From NCBI GenBank assembly GCA_900541505.1, contig UQKK01000048.1, positions 1 to 22,939 of the forward strand: a stretch of DNA of 22,939 bases, written 5' to 3'. Made by a program: the position numbers and the translations under genes. Source of the stretch: an uncultured Ruminococcus sp. (GTDB lineage: Bacteria; Bacillota; Clostridia; Lachnospirales; Lachnospiraceae). Within the stretch, counting starts at the first letter, position 1, and each line of letters begins with the position of its first letter. The notes under the pieces are model-generated. The model made no database searches, was not told where the DNA came from, and saw only the letters and a program-made list of their open reading frames with translations. Of the stretch, positions 1-6,531 are shown one piece after another.

Positions 1-2
1 CC

Positions 3-1166
3 TCAATCTTTAAAATCATTCTGTGCCGTATTCATAGGCTGCCGTTTATCAGACATTGGCACAAGGACGGGCTTGCCCTGGGGCTTTTCGATCAGACCGC
101 CCAGCAGCTCGTCAAACTTCTTTTTGCCCAGGAGTTTCTGCATCTCCGTAAGGCCAAGCACTTTTCTGGCATAGGGGTCGTATCCTGCCTGGGAAACAGC
201 ATCGGCCACTGCATCCTCGCTGATGTATCGGCGGTTGGAACGTCCCTCCACCACTTTATAGCCAGGATACTCCGTCCCACTGAGTGCCTGCCGGAGCGCG
301 TATTCCTTCACATCCGCAGCCCAGGCAGTCAGTTCATCTACCTTGTCCAGGATGGCGGCAATCTCTGCATCTTCCAATGTGTCCGGCATCTCAAAATCAT
401 ATTTCGCCAGTTCCAGGTTGTACTCCGCCCGTTTCCGGCAGACCGCCTTTGCTTTACAGAACCGGCACCAGTCACCACAGGCAAACTCTCCGCCGCCCTC
501 ATAGGCCAGCTTCGCCTTATAAGTCAAGTCGTTATAGGCCCACTGCAAAAGATCATCTTTTTCCATGATGCAGACACTCACGTTATCCCGGCGTGGCTGG
601 AAGATGGTCATGCGGACGGTATCAATATCATAGATACCGTCAAACAGTTCCAGAGCGCCCAGGGCATACAGCATCATCTGAGGATTCTCTACCGCGGATA
701 CCTCCACACCTTTCCCGTGCTTGTAATCCACAATATCGAGAGTACCGTCTGCGATGATGACGCAGTCACCAGTTCCGAAGCCGTCTTTGACGAAACGGGA
801 AAAGTCCAGCCGCTGCTCAATTAGCACTACCGGGTCCTTGCAGCTTTTCTTTGCTTCTTCTACCAGTTCCAGCACATAGGCCGCATAGTCCGAAGCGCAC
901 TGCTCCATTTCTTCGTTGTAAAAGGAAAGGTTCTCCGTGGGGTCAGCGGCATCCATGCCAAGCGCCTGCTTTAGCTTGTATTCGCACAGGCTGTGGGCGT
1001 CCGTCCCTTCCTGGGCATATTCGCTGCCCGTATCTTCATACTTCTCACAAAGCCTTGCGGAGGGCGGGCAGTTCAGCCACCGGTGGCTGGAGGAGGCGGA
1101 AAGCAATGCGTGGCCCAGGCCAGCTTCTCTTGTGCCTGCGGCACAATTCACCTTCTGTTTTCCCAT
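3..1166 (-). CDS. DUF2800 family protein, Cas4/RecB-like PD-(D/E)XK nuclease (phage/element type)
   Basis: A predicted DNA nuclease of the DUF2800 family, which sits in replication modules of Firmicutes prophages and integrative elements. With the chosen start it has 387 residues. Visible motifs are GTGD (Asp134), the catalytic-type DYK (Asp147, Lys149) followed by HGKG, a downstream Gln163 in NPQMMLYA, and a C-terminal cysteine set with C-x3-C-x2-C-x5-C spacing (Cys230, 234, 237, 243) like the Fe-S cluster of Cas4/AddB nucleases. I chose ATG 1166 over GTG 1169 because a GGAGGT site lies 6 nt upstream. The ATG overlaps the stop of the upstream gene as TGATG, so the two are probably translationally coupled. 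The gene ends 2 bases inside the window. Family assignment is confident; nuclease activity is inferred from the motifs. Confidence 0.85.
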   Translation of the reverse strand: MGKQKVNCAAGTREAGLGHALLSASSSHRWLNCPPSARLCEKYEDTGSEYAQEGTDAHSLCEYKLKQALGMDAADPTENLSFYNEEMEQCASDYAAYVLELVEEAKKSCKDPVVLIEQRLDFSRFVKDGFGTGDCVIIADGTLDIVDYKHGKGVEVSAVENPQMMLYALGALELFDGIYDIDTVRMTIFQPRRDNVSVCIMEKDDLLQWAYNDLTYKAKLAYEGGGEFACGDWCRFCKAKAVCRKRAEYNLELAKYDFEMPDTLEDAEIAAILDKVDELTAWAADVKEYALRQALSGTEYPGYKVVEGRSNRRYISEDAVADAVSQAGYDPYARKVLGLTEMQKLLGKKKFDELLGGLIEKPQGKPVLVPMSDKRQPMNTAQNDFKD

Positions 1167-1504
1167 CACAGCACCTCCGCTTCCGCAAGGAGCGCCGGGT
1201 ACTCTGCCGGGTCAATGTCCGACAGCTTATCCGCACCGTGCTTGATCAGGAGCGCCTTTATCTCCGATGTGTGTCCGGCACGGGACTTCTCCGCCAGAGC
1301 CGCCCGCACCTGTTCCAGGGTCAGCGGCTTTGTCTCTGGCTTCTCTACAGGCGGCTCTACTTGCTTTGCAGCAGTTTTCTTTTCCGGTTTCTGAGTCGGC
1401 TGTTCCTGCCCGCCCTGTGCTACAGCGTCCGCCACCGCCTGTAGGCTGTCTGCCAGGGAGCGGAGATCAGATACCACATCCAGAAAAAGTTTTATCCTAC
1501 TCAT
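1166..1504 (-). CDS. Small phage/element protein of unknown function
   Basis: A 112-residue protein with three visible parts: an N-terminal helical stretch (about 1-30), a low-complexity linker rich in Pro, Lys and Glu (about 33-62), and a C-terminal helical domain containing GADKLSDIDPAEYPALLAEAE. This C-terminal pattern is common in small proteins directly upstream of DUF2800 genes in prophages, some of which databases label as Rrp5-like; I do not endorse that name. The gene overlaps its upstream neighbour by 8 bases and its downstream neighbour by 1, so it lies in a tightly packed minus-strand operon with the nuclease. It may be a single-strand DNA or replication accessory protein, but nothing in the sequence proves it. 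Confidence 0.75.
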   Translation of the reverse strand: MSRIKLFLDVVSDLRSLADSLQAVADAVAQGGQEQPTQKPEKKTAAKQVEPPVEKPETKPLTLEQVRAALAEKSRAGHTSEIKALLIKHGADKLSDIDPAEYPALLAEAEVL

Positions 1505-1697
1505 GCACCAGCCCTCCTTCCGCTATCTCCCGGATCGAGAGTTCCTCCACAGAACTGCCCGGAACAATGACTGTCAGACTGATCTTGTCACCCAGCAGGA
1601 AACGCATGAACCGCTCCCGCACAGAGACATTCCGCACACTGACCGCACCGCTGTTCACAGGCTTTTTTGAAACACGGATCTGTAATGTGTGTTTCAT
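1497..1697 (-). CDS. Small conserved element protein, 66 residues, unknown function
   Basis: A 66-residue basic, beta-rich protein that I do not recognise as a characterised family. The ATG at 1697 follows an AGAGGTGATGAG ribosome site. Its 3' end overlaps the next gene (start 1504) by 8 bases, and its own start lies 82 bp downstream of the sigma-like gene on the same strand. The tight packing with the DUF2800 nuclease and the 112-residue protein supports a real gene in the same operon. No signal peptide, membrane segment or cysteine motif is present. Confidence 0.65.
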   Translation of the reverse strand: MKHTLQIRVSKKPVNSGAVSVRNVSVRERFMRFLLGDKISLTVIVPGSSVEELSIREIAEGGLVHE

Positions 1698-1779
1698 CTC
1701 ATCACCTCTGCTTTCTGAAGGACGGTATCGGGATGTCCTTCAACATACGGAGATTTGAAGGCTGTTTTGAGGGGGTATC

Positions 1780-2166
1780 TCAGAAATATTTCAAAAACTT
1801 TTTTCTGGCCCATTCGATGGATTCCCGGATGGACTTGATATCCTTGTCCTCTCGGCGGGCGATCTCCCGGAGGGATACCCCTTCGGCCAGCATCAGCAGC
1901 CTGCGCCGCTGTACTTCCGAAAGCTGTTCGAACGCCTCTTTAATCCGCCGGTTTTCAACCTGCAGAAAAAGTTCTGTTTCCGGAGTACTGCCGTCCGCAT
2001 AATCCTCGCCTTCATATTCCGCCGCATCCAGGGAATAGCAATGGTACCGCTCCTTCCGATCCTGATTGCTTTCCTCCCGTCTGGAATCCAGGATTAAGTT
2101 TCCGATTTCCTCATTGACCTCTACGTCTGAGGTCTCACCATTTGCAAATGTGTAATTGATTTTCAA
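1780..2166 (-). CDS. Sigma-70 region-4-like regulator of a mobile element
   Basis: A short sigma-factor-like protein (128 residues from the chosen start). The C-terminal half has the region-4 helix-turn-helix pattern LSEVQRRRLLMLAEGVSLREIARRED followed by a basic tail (ARKKFLKYF). The N-terminal half (INYTFANGE, YHCYSLDAAEYEGEDYADG) is typical of a family found in phages and conjugative transposons. It lacks regions 2 and 3, so it is probably an element transcription regulator and not a complete sigma factor. I chose TTG 2166 because GAAAGGAG lies 9 nt upstream and the family's conserved N-terminus begins there. An open ATG at 2244 would run translation through the preceding terminator hairpin. 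It lies just downstream of that terminator and upstream of the small phage genes, so read-through at the terminator may control the whole operon. Confidence 0.82.
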   Translation of the reverse strand: MKINYTFANGETSDVEVNEEIGNLILDSRREESNQDRKERYHCYSLDAAEYEGEDYADGSTPETELFLQVENRRIKEAFEQLSEVQRRRLLMLAEGVSLREIARREDKDIKSIRESIEWARKKFLKYF

Positions 2167-2203
2167 TTTGCCGTTCTCCTTTCGGAGCCCGGCAGGCGGC
2201 ACC

Positions 2204-2281
2204 TTAGCCGCTAAAATAAAAAAAGAGCCTGACAAGCAGCACAAAAGTGCCGCTTGCCAGGCTCAATGTCGTCTCCATCAT
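2204..2281 (-). CDS. Possible leader peptide spanning a terminator
   Basis: A 25-codon open frame beginning ATGATGGAGACG and ending TAA at 2204. Its codons run through both arms of the 2225-2264 hairpin and its T-tract. The encoded peptide is hydrophobic (TFVLLVRLFFYF). A TTG start inside it has GGAG 6 nt upstream, so translation is plausible. Another 20-codon open frame (2285-2347, starting MMHEGEISF) lies immediately upstream on the same strand but has no good ribosome site. If ribosomes enter this frame they would block the stem and allow read-through into the sigma-like gene. This is inference from geometry; the peptide may simply be a by-product of the terminator sequence. Confidence 0.35.
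   Translation of the reverse strand: MMETTLSLASGTFVLLVRLFFYFSG
2212..2264 (-). terminator. Strong intrinsic terminator in the leader of the sigma-like gene
   Basis: On the minus strand an 18-bp stem with no mismatch (two G-U pairs) and a 4-nt loop is followed by TTTTTTTATTTT. The arms are plus-strand 2225-2242 and 2247-2264. It sits upstream of the sigma-like start at 2166, so it ends transcripts coming from the zinc-ribbon gene or from a leader promoter. The placement suggests attenuation. Confidence 0.85.
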
Positions 2282-2487
2282 CTTTCAGATGGTATCGTGA
2301 GGGTTTAACCGATAACTAAGGAATGAAATCTCCCCCTCGTGCATCATGCTCAAACAAACGAATGATCCTTGTCCCGATTTAGCTATCCGTTTCCCTATCC
2401 CATATACATTCCTTATGAAACTTGCCGTATTACCGTAGCGCCTCGGTCAGCTCCCTGCGTAAACATTTGGAGCGAATCAGATTTCCT

Positions 2488-2691
2488 CTATTCAGTTTTA
2501 ATTACCCCGATTTCTGAACTGCAATGTCTGCACTTTATCACGAAATCGGGATTACAGTTCTTTGTCGGGGTAACCAACTGTGCTTTTGTATTTACAGATG
2601 CATCCAATAGCCTGTGTCCGCATTTTGGACATAAAATGGATCTCCTTTTCTTCTCTAGTCCATTGGCCTGTACCTCCTTCTTTCTTTGCAT
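2488..2691 (-). CDS. Small zinc-ribbon (cysteine-rich) element protein
   Basis: A 67-residue protein with two CxxC pairs (CPKC and CRHC, about 32 residues apart) in the pattern of a zinc ribbon, ending in a short basic tail. Such proteins, related in style to the cysteine-rich KTR and phage Com groups, accompany conjugative transposons and prophages in Firmicutes. The chosen ATG at 2691 has AAAGGAG about 10 nt upstream; the longer reading from 2727 lacks a site. It lies 73 bp downstream of the DUF3825 gene on the same strand. The exact family is uncertain; metal binding is inferred from the cysteines. Confidence 0.7.
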   Translation of the reverse strand: MQRKKEVQANGLEKKRRSILCPKCGHRLLDASVNTKAQLVTPTKNCNPDFVIKCRHCSSEIGVIKTE

Positions 2692-2764
2692 ATCACATAC
2701 ACTCCTTTCTTGGCTGCTATCCGGCATTCAGGGGTAGGGAGTATATGAATCATCTTGATTCCTT

Positions 2765-3574
2765 TTATTTTACAAGTTCTGTCAGCCAGGGAGCTATCGG
2801 CCTTGATATTACTCTGGCATTCAAATAAGCCATTTCCAGTGTCAGGCATGTATTACCCAAATAGTATCCTTCCATAACTGTCAGTGTCAGAGCAAGATCA
2901 GGCTTTTTCTCATTCGTCAGATAGATCGGGAGAAGATACTGCATCTTTCCCTGATACCCTTGCGGCACTATAAGCCCCGGCTCAACTACTGTCTTTCTCC
3001 TGCCAAGTTCCACTGCCGTTTCAAATAAAAGTGGCAGATTCCTGGCTTTACGGATTTTCGCTGGAATACGCTCCAGATTTTCTGTGTCTCCCAATATGTG
3101 TTCCACGTTGACCCTGATAGGCCAGTCTGGTTGAAAACCTGCGCCGTTCTGCGCCATATAGTAGGAGGGCATCTGCGGCAATGGCTGCACATATTTCAGA
3201 AACGGTGACAGTTCATCGCAGAATCCCCTGAAGTACCAATCTTTCATCGAAGTCTTTTTATGGTTCCGATCAAAGCAGGCATAAATCCCTTTGTATCGGG
3301 ATGTGTATAATCCTGTATGAAAACAGGCACACTCATTTTCCACATGAAAATAACCTGCCGCTTTCCTGGCATCCCTTTCTGAATTAAAATCAATGCTCTG
3401 CTTTCGGAAAACAATATGTATGTACCGCTCCAGTATGGGGGTATCCTCATTTTTCGTCTTATAAATTGGCTTCTTGAACCGCCATGGCTCCGGCAGAGCC
3501 AGTTTCGACAACTCATCCAATTGTCCGTACCAGTCCGGCACATAAGCAAAATCAAATAAATCCGTTTCTATCAT
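2765..3574 (-). CDS. DUF3825 domain-containing protein
   Basis: A 269-residue soluble protein matching the DUF3825 family in outline: an N-terminal LFDFAYVPDWYGQLDELSKLA segment, a middle block with CACFHTGLYTSRYKGIYACFDRN (about residues 84-106), and a C-terminal block in which conserved hydrophobic strands surround LPIYL and ALTLTVMEGYYLGNTCL. The family's function is unknown; members are common in mobile regions and sometimes near defence or RNA-processing genes. ATG 3574 is preferred over GTG 3610 because AAAGGA lies 9 nt upstream of it. It is the most upstream minus-strand gene of the accessory group, followed by the zinc-ribbon gene. Confidence 0.75.
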   Translation of the reverse strand: MIETDLFDFAYVPDWYGQLDELSKLALPEPWRFKKPIYKTKNEDTPILERYIHIVFRKQSIDFNSERDARKAAGYFHVENECACFHTGLYTSRYKGIYACFDRNHKKTSMKDWYFRGFCDELSPFLKYVQPLPQMPSYYMAQNGAGFQPDWPIRVNVEHILGDTENLERIPAKIRKARNLPLLFETAVELGRRKTVVEPGLIVPQGYQGKMQYLLPIYLTNEKKPDLALTLTVMEGYYLGNTCLTLEMAYLNARVISRPIAPWLTELVK

Positions 3575-4000
3575 TCTTATGTTCCTTTCATAACAATCTG
3601 TATTTTCCACCGTCCAATCTCTTCCAATGGCACCCTATCTCATGTATTCATATAACTGACTATTATTTCTATGGTCCCATTTCTTCCTCACTCCTTTCCC
3701 GTGTCCCATACTCCCTGAAATACAAAATAGGGAAAAGGCGTTCCTGCAGACACCACTGCATTCACGCCTTTTCCCTATGTGAGATAATAATTTTGTGGAA
3801 GTATGGCTCTTCCATACTATTGATGGTGCAGTTCTCTACGGATACTGCCTGAATTTTTTTAACCGTAAAGCCACTCCTCTATCCATCAAAAACATCTCCA
3901 TTCTTCCAGCAAGTATGGTTGTACCATTCTCAAAAAGTCTTGTATCGCCATTTTTACTTTTCAAAGGTATGGCACTAACATACTTACAGGAGGTGATATC
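3575..4000. other. Divergent intergenic region between DUF3825 and XRE genes
   Basis: A 426-bp stretch that must hold the promoters of both neighbours. It contains the 15-bp inverted repeat (3727-3778) and, nearer the XRE gene, a short dyad ATGGT-TGT-ACCAT that could be an operator. A 18-codon minus-strand frame (3635-3691, GTG start) is present, but its AAAGGA site abuts the start codon, so I do not call it a gene. Confidence 0.4.
3727..3778. repeat. 15-bp perfect inverted repeat with inner hairpin
   Basis: The arms 3727-3741 and 3764-3778 are perfectly complementary and include GGGAAAAGGCG. The 22-nt loop contains a second small stem (TGCAG with CTGCA). On the minus strand it is followed by TATTTTGTATTT, so it may act as a weak terminator or as a protein- or RNA-level structure between divergent genes. 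Confidence 0.6.
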
Positions 4001-4345
4001 ATGGCTATTCATCCAAGGCAGTTCGGCATCGTGCTGAAAAATGCACGAATGGATAAAAAACTCACACAAGCAGAATTAGCTGAAATACTGGATATTTCTT
4101 TACCATATCTCAAAGACCTGGAGCGCTTCCGGAACAATCCGAGCTACGATGTCTTTGAAAAAGTAATCCGCTACTTCAACCTGTCAGCAGATACTGTTAT
4201 CTATCCAAACGAGAATCTGACCAATACTACATATCAGCAGATTGAGCGTCTACTTACACGCTGTGATGAAGGGCAACTCCGTGTCATCCTTGCCACCACA
4301 GAAGCGTTGCTGTCCGAGAGTGAAATGCCTTCAGATTCAGAGTAA
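4001..4345 (+). CDS. XRE/Cro-family helix-turn-helix regulator
   Basis: A 114-residue DNA-binding protein. The N-terminal HTH_3 domain (about residues 8-62) is clear: LKNARMDKKLTQAELAEILDISLPYLKDLERFRNNPS. The C-terminal half (about 70-114) is helical and probably dimerises. An ideal AGGAGGTGATATC site precedes ATG 4001. It is the only plus-strand gene in the accessory block and transcribes away from the DUF3825 group, as element repressors often do. The upstream ATGGT-TGT-ACCAT dyad is a candidate autoregulatory site. Target genes are not shown by the sequence. Confidence 0.88.
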   Translation: MAIHPRQFGIVLKNARMDKKLTQAELAEILDISLPYLKDLERFRNNPSYDVFEKVIRYFNLSADTVIYPNENLTNTTYQQIERLLTRCDEGQLRVILATTEALLSESEMPSDSE

Positions 4346-4395
4346 CAGATAAAGGCGGTATTCAGGCGGTGTTTACATCACATTTTTCCTGTAAT

Positions 4396-4446
4396 TTTCA
4401 AGGCTCATCCCTGCACCGGAATCCTCCTGCAAAAATGAGCCTTTTC
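4396..4446. terminator. Bidirectional terminator between convergent genes
   Basis: Arms 4400-4408 (AAGGCTCAT) and 4435-4443 (ATGAGCCTT) form a 9-bp perfect stem with a 26-nt loop and T-runs on each strand. It lies between the XRE gene (+) and the 111-residue gene (-), serving both. The large loop makes it weaker than average. Confidence 0.55.
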
Positions 4447-4447
4447 G

Positions 4448-4783
4448 TCACTGTATCTGTTTAATCAATTCCTCTGGAGATATCTCCTGCCGGAAAAGTC
4501 CCAGACCGCTTAATAGAAGTATGCAGTCTACATATCCTTGGCAGTATGCCTTCTGCCCCTCCATAGAATTCATATCTTCCAGCTTTGCCATCCACTCCAA
4601 CAGCGTTTGCCACTGATCTTCAGGAAGACTACGAACTATCTCCTCACACGTTTCACGCATCTCCTCTAATTCCTGCTGTGTATCTCTATATCCCGGCACC
4701 TCAACTGCGGTGTCCCTCGTCACATTTTCACAACGAAGCTTATTCAAAAAACATCCAACCTGTTCCCATACTTTGTTCTGCAT
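4448..4783 (-). CDS. Small DUF6809-like element protein
   Basis: A 111-residue acidic helical protein. The C-terminal portion, GQKAYCQGYVDCILLLSGLGLF, resembles the conserved end of DUF6809-type proteins common in Firmicutes integrative elements; the match is by eye and partial. ATG 4783 has GGAGG 8 nt upstream; the longer reading to 4879 begins inside the neighbouring terminator and is unlikely. It converges on the XRE gene. No catalytic or membrane motif is visible. Confidence 0.65.
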   Translation of the reverse strand: MQNKVWEQVGCFLNKLRCENVTRDTAVEVPGYRDTQQELEEMRETCEEIVRSLPEDQWQTLLEWMAKLEDMNSMEGQKAYCQGYVDCILLLSGLGLFRQEISPEELIKQIQ

Positions 4784-4858
4784 ATTCCATTCCTCCAGTC
4801 TGCTAATTATTATTAATATATCCGCAGATATTACACCATACCAAACCCTACTCGTTCC

Positions 4859-4920
4859 TAAAAAAGGAATAGGCAGCATTCCAAGCGTTACGCTTCAGAA
4901 CACTGCCTATTCCTTTTTTA
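4859..4920. terminator. Bidirectional terminator with 18-bp stem and nested hairpin
   Basis: Arms 4859-4876 and 4903-4920 pair perfectly over 18 bp and start with a run of A and end with a run of T, so the structure terminates in both directions. The loop holds a further AAGCG-TTA-CGCTT hairpin. The TAG stop of the downstream regulator gene (4907-4909) lies inside the right arm. Confidence 0.85.
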
Positions 4921-5365
4921 CCATATTCATTCGATAACCAACCCCTCGTACAGTCTGGATATACTCAGGCCGGCTAGGGTCATCTTCAATTTTCTTTCGA
5001 AGGCGGCGGATATGGGAAGTGATGTTGCTGTCATCCCGGAGATACTCCCCATTCCAGACGAAGTTATAAATTTGTTCTTTAGAAAGAATGCTACCTTGAT
5101 GAAGAGCCAGTACATACAGAATTCGGAACTCAATATTTGTCAGTCTCACTTCCTGATCTCGTTTCAAAACTTTATGCTGCTCCGACTGAATATATAATTC
5201 GCCGATTCGCATTGGTTCCTGCTCTTTTAATAATGTTTTATCCACACAAATATCTGATTCTCCTACGATTTTCATTATTTTGTCATATATAATTTTTTCT
5301 GATTCATCCAACGAAAGTACAATCAGCTTTCCCACATACTCACCTCGCTGTGCCACTAAAATCAT
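4907..5365 (-). CDS. OmpR/PhoB-type winged-helix DNA-binding protein without receiver domain
   Basis: The C-terminal half (about residues 52-150) is a Trans_reg_C winged helix: VRLTNIEFRILYVLALHQG, then SKEQIYNFVW, then SNITSHIRRLRKKIEDDP and the closing IQTVRGVGYRMN. Normal response regulators of this class are about 230 residues with an N-terminal phospho-acceptor domain; here only about 50 unrelated residues precede the winged helix, so control by a histidine kinase is unlikely. ATG 5365 lacks a ribosome site; an in-frame GTG at 5335 has GAGGTGAG a few bases upstream and is a serious alternative. It lies just downstream of the decayed MerR gene, so the upstream border may have been altered. 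Confidence 0.78.
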   Translation of the reverse strand: MILVAQRGEYVGKLIVLSLDESEKIIYDKIMKIVGESDICVDKTLLKEQEPMRIGELYIQSEQHKVLKRDQEVRLTNIEFRILYVLALHQGSILSKEQIYNFVWNGEYLRDDSNITSHIRRLRKKIEDDPSRPEYIQTVRGVGYRMNMVKKE

Positions 5366-5377
5366 AAGAACAAACTT

Positions 5378-5666
5378 GCAGTTTCTATTTTATCTTCTCT
5401 TTTTACTCTATAACCTGGAGTTCAAAATAATTTTTTACCCTTTGTTGTCCAAATACTTTGTCTATATTTCCTTAATCAAATTCAGACTCAGGCCCATACT
5501 TTTCAATGTCTGTATCTTCCCCGCAATTAGCGGCAGCCCTTCACTATAATATCTGTAACCCTGTAAGCTCATCTACCTGTTCCGGAATCAACAACCCAAT
5601 TTCATCATAATACCTCAACATGTAGATACTGATTTGAAACAGGACTGAAAATTGTCCTATTTTAAC
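5378..5666 (-). pseudogene. Degraded MerR-family regulator
   Basis: Reading the minus strand from 5663 gives KIGQFSVLFQISIYMLRYY, then DEIGLLIPEQVDELTG, an unmistakable MerR N-terminus. A one-base insertion near 5557 shifts the frame; the next frame continues YRYYSEGLPLIAGKIQTLK and SMGLSLNLIKEI, then hits TAG. Another frame later gives KNYFELQVIE, stop, KEKIK, stop, matching the coiled-coil part of MerR proteins. The ribosome site AGGTGG (5674-5679) is intact and 7 nt from the expected start, but the codon there is GTT. So the gene has lost its start and carries at least two frame changes and several stops. The promoter and operator upstream are still well preserved. Confidence 0.8.
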
Positions 5667-5686
5667 AAAGAAACCACCTGTTCTTC

Positions 5687-5729
5687 ATTATAAAACTTCA
5701 CATTATACGAGAGTCAAACGACTCTCGTA
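5687..5729 (-). promoter_or_regulatory. MerR-type promoter and operator of the pseudogene
   Basis: On the minus strand TTGACT (5712-5717) and TATAAT (5687-5692) are separated by 19 bp, the unusual spacing typical of MerR-controlled promoters. A perfect 10-bp dyad (5706-5715 with 5720-5729, ACGAGAGTC/GACTCTCGT) overlaps the -35 element. It would drive the decayed MerR gene and possibly the winged-helix gene beyond it. Confidence 0.7.
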
Positions 5730-5787
5730 CTTTGGTAGGTGGCAATTTAAATCATCACCAGTATAAAGTTAAACACAAATTCCGCAT

Positions 5788-6531
5788 CTATTCCCATTTG
5801 AAAAAACGTATGGCAATGCCTCCACAGACCACTGTGACCACCGCCATGATGGCAATTGGAAACCAGACTGATTCTAACGGTAGGCCCAGCGAAGTTGCTT
5901 TCAACAACTTAATCCCCTGTGTCAAAGGCAAAACATCTGCAATTTTCTGCAATGCAGACGGCATCACTTCATAAGGTAAGGTTGCCCCTGAAAAAATGAG
6001 CATCGGAAAATACAGGAGGCTGGCAACCACACTAGCTGTTTTCGTATCAGGCGCAACACCTCCTACCATAAGTCCGATGCTGAACATCGAAAACATCACC
6101 AGAAGATACATGAACAAGAAAATTCCTATCGATCCGTTGAACCTGCATCCAAAAAAGATGGACAAAACTCCAAAAACAAGGCACACGGACAGCAACGAGT
6201 AGATTGCATAAATCGTCACCCACACTGCGAGCAGAAATGCCGGACTTGTAGGCGTAACTTTATATCTTTTTAATATCTTTTTCTGACGATAATCGGAAAT
6301 CAACAGCGGAAGCCCCATCACACCACCTGCACAAATCGCAATGGTCGATAATGCCCCGAAGGACTGTTCCAAAAAGGTATATTTTACTTCGGGAGCCGCT
6401 GTTTTTGCTCCATAAATGACTCCCAAAATTACAGCAACCACTACCGGCATACAGAGAGCAAAAATAACCATGTCCATTCCCCGGAAGGATAACTTCAGTT
6501 CTGTTTTCAACATTGTAAAAAATTTATTCAT
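5788..6531 (-). CDS. ABC-2 type transporter permease
   Basis: The membrane half of an ABC exporter, 247 residues. About six hydrophobic segments are visible, including VIFALCMPVVVAVILGVIYG near the N-terminus, the central IGIFLFMYLLVMFSMFSIGLMVGGVAP typical of the ABC-2 family, the FPMLIFSGATLPYEVMP loop, and a last segment ending in a short basic tail. ATG 6531 has AGGAGG 9 nt upstream and overlaps the last codons of the ATPase gene by 8 bases, so the two are translationally coupled. The substrate is unknown; relatives export drugs, bacteriocins or lipids. It is the last gene of a minus-strand operon that starts at the ATPase. Confidence 0.9.
   Translation of the reverse strand: MNKFFTMLKTELKLSFRGMDMVIFALCMPVVVAVILGVIYGAKTAAPEVKYTFLEQSFGALSTIAICAGGVMGLPLLISDYRQKKILKRYKVTPTSPAFLLAVWVTIYAIYSLLSVCLVFGVLSIFFGCRFNGSIGIFLFMYLLVMFSMFSIGLMVGGVAPDTKTASVVASLLYFPMLIFSGATLPYEVMPSALQKIADVLPLTQGIKLLKATSLGLPLESVWFPIAIMAVVTVVCGGIAIRFFKWE

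Larger units (their letters stand above)
2167..2487 (-). promoter_or_regulatory. Leader region between zinc-ribbon gene and sigma-like gene
   Basis: A 321-bp stretch with no full-size gene. It holds the strong terminator at 2212-2264, two short open frames in series (2285-2347 and 2204-2281), and a further 240 bases of unrecognised leader. It could be a regulatory leader or could encode a small RNA ending at the terminator. I see no clear consensus promoter in it. Confidence 0.4.

Noticed and set aside
851..1444. 197-residue plus-strand open frame
   Set aside because: Antisense shadow of the DUF2800 and 112-residue genes; Pro/Arg/Ser-rich product and no ribosome site.
2167..2244. Upstream ATG extension of the sigma-like gene
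   Set aside because: It would read through a terminator hairpin; the family N-terminus and a good ribosome site support TTG 2166.
3635..3691. 18-codon peptide upstream of DUF3825
   Set aside because: The ribosome site abuts the GTG start, and nothing supports conservation.
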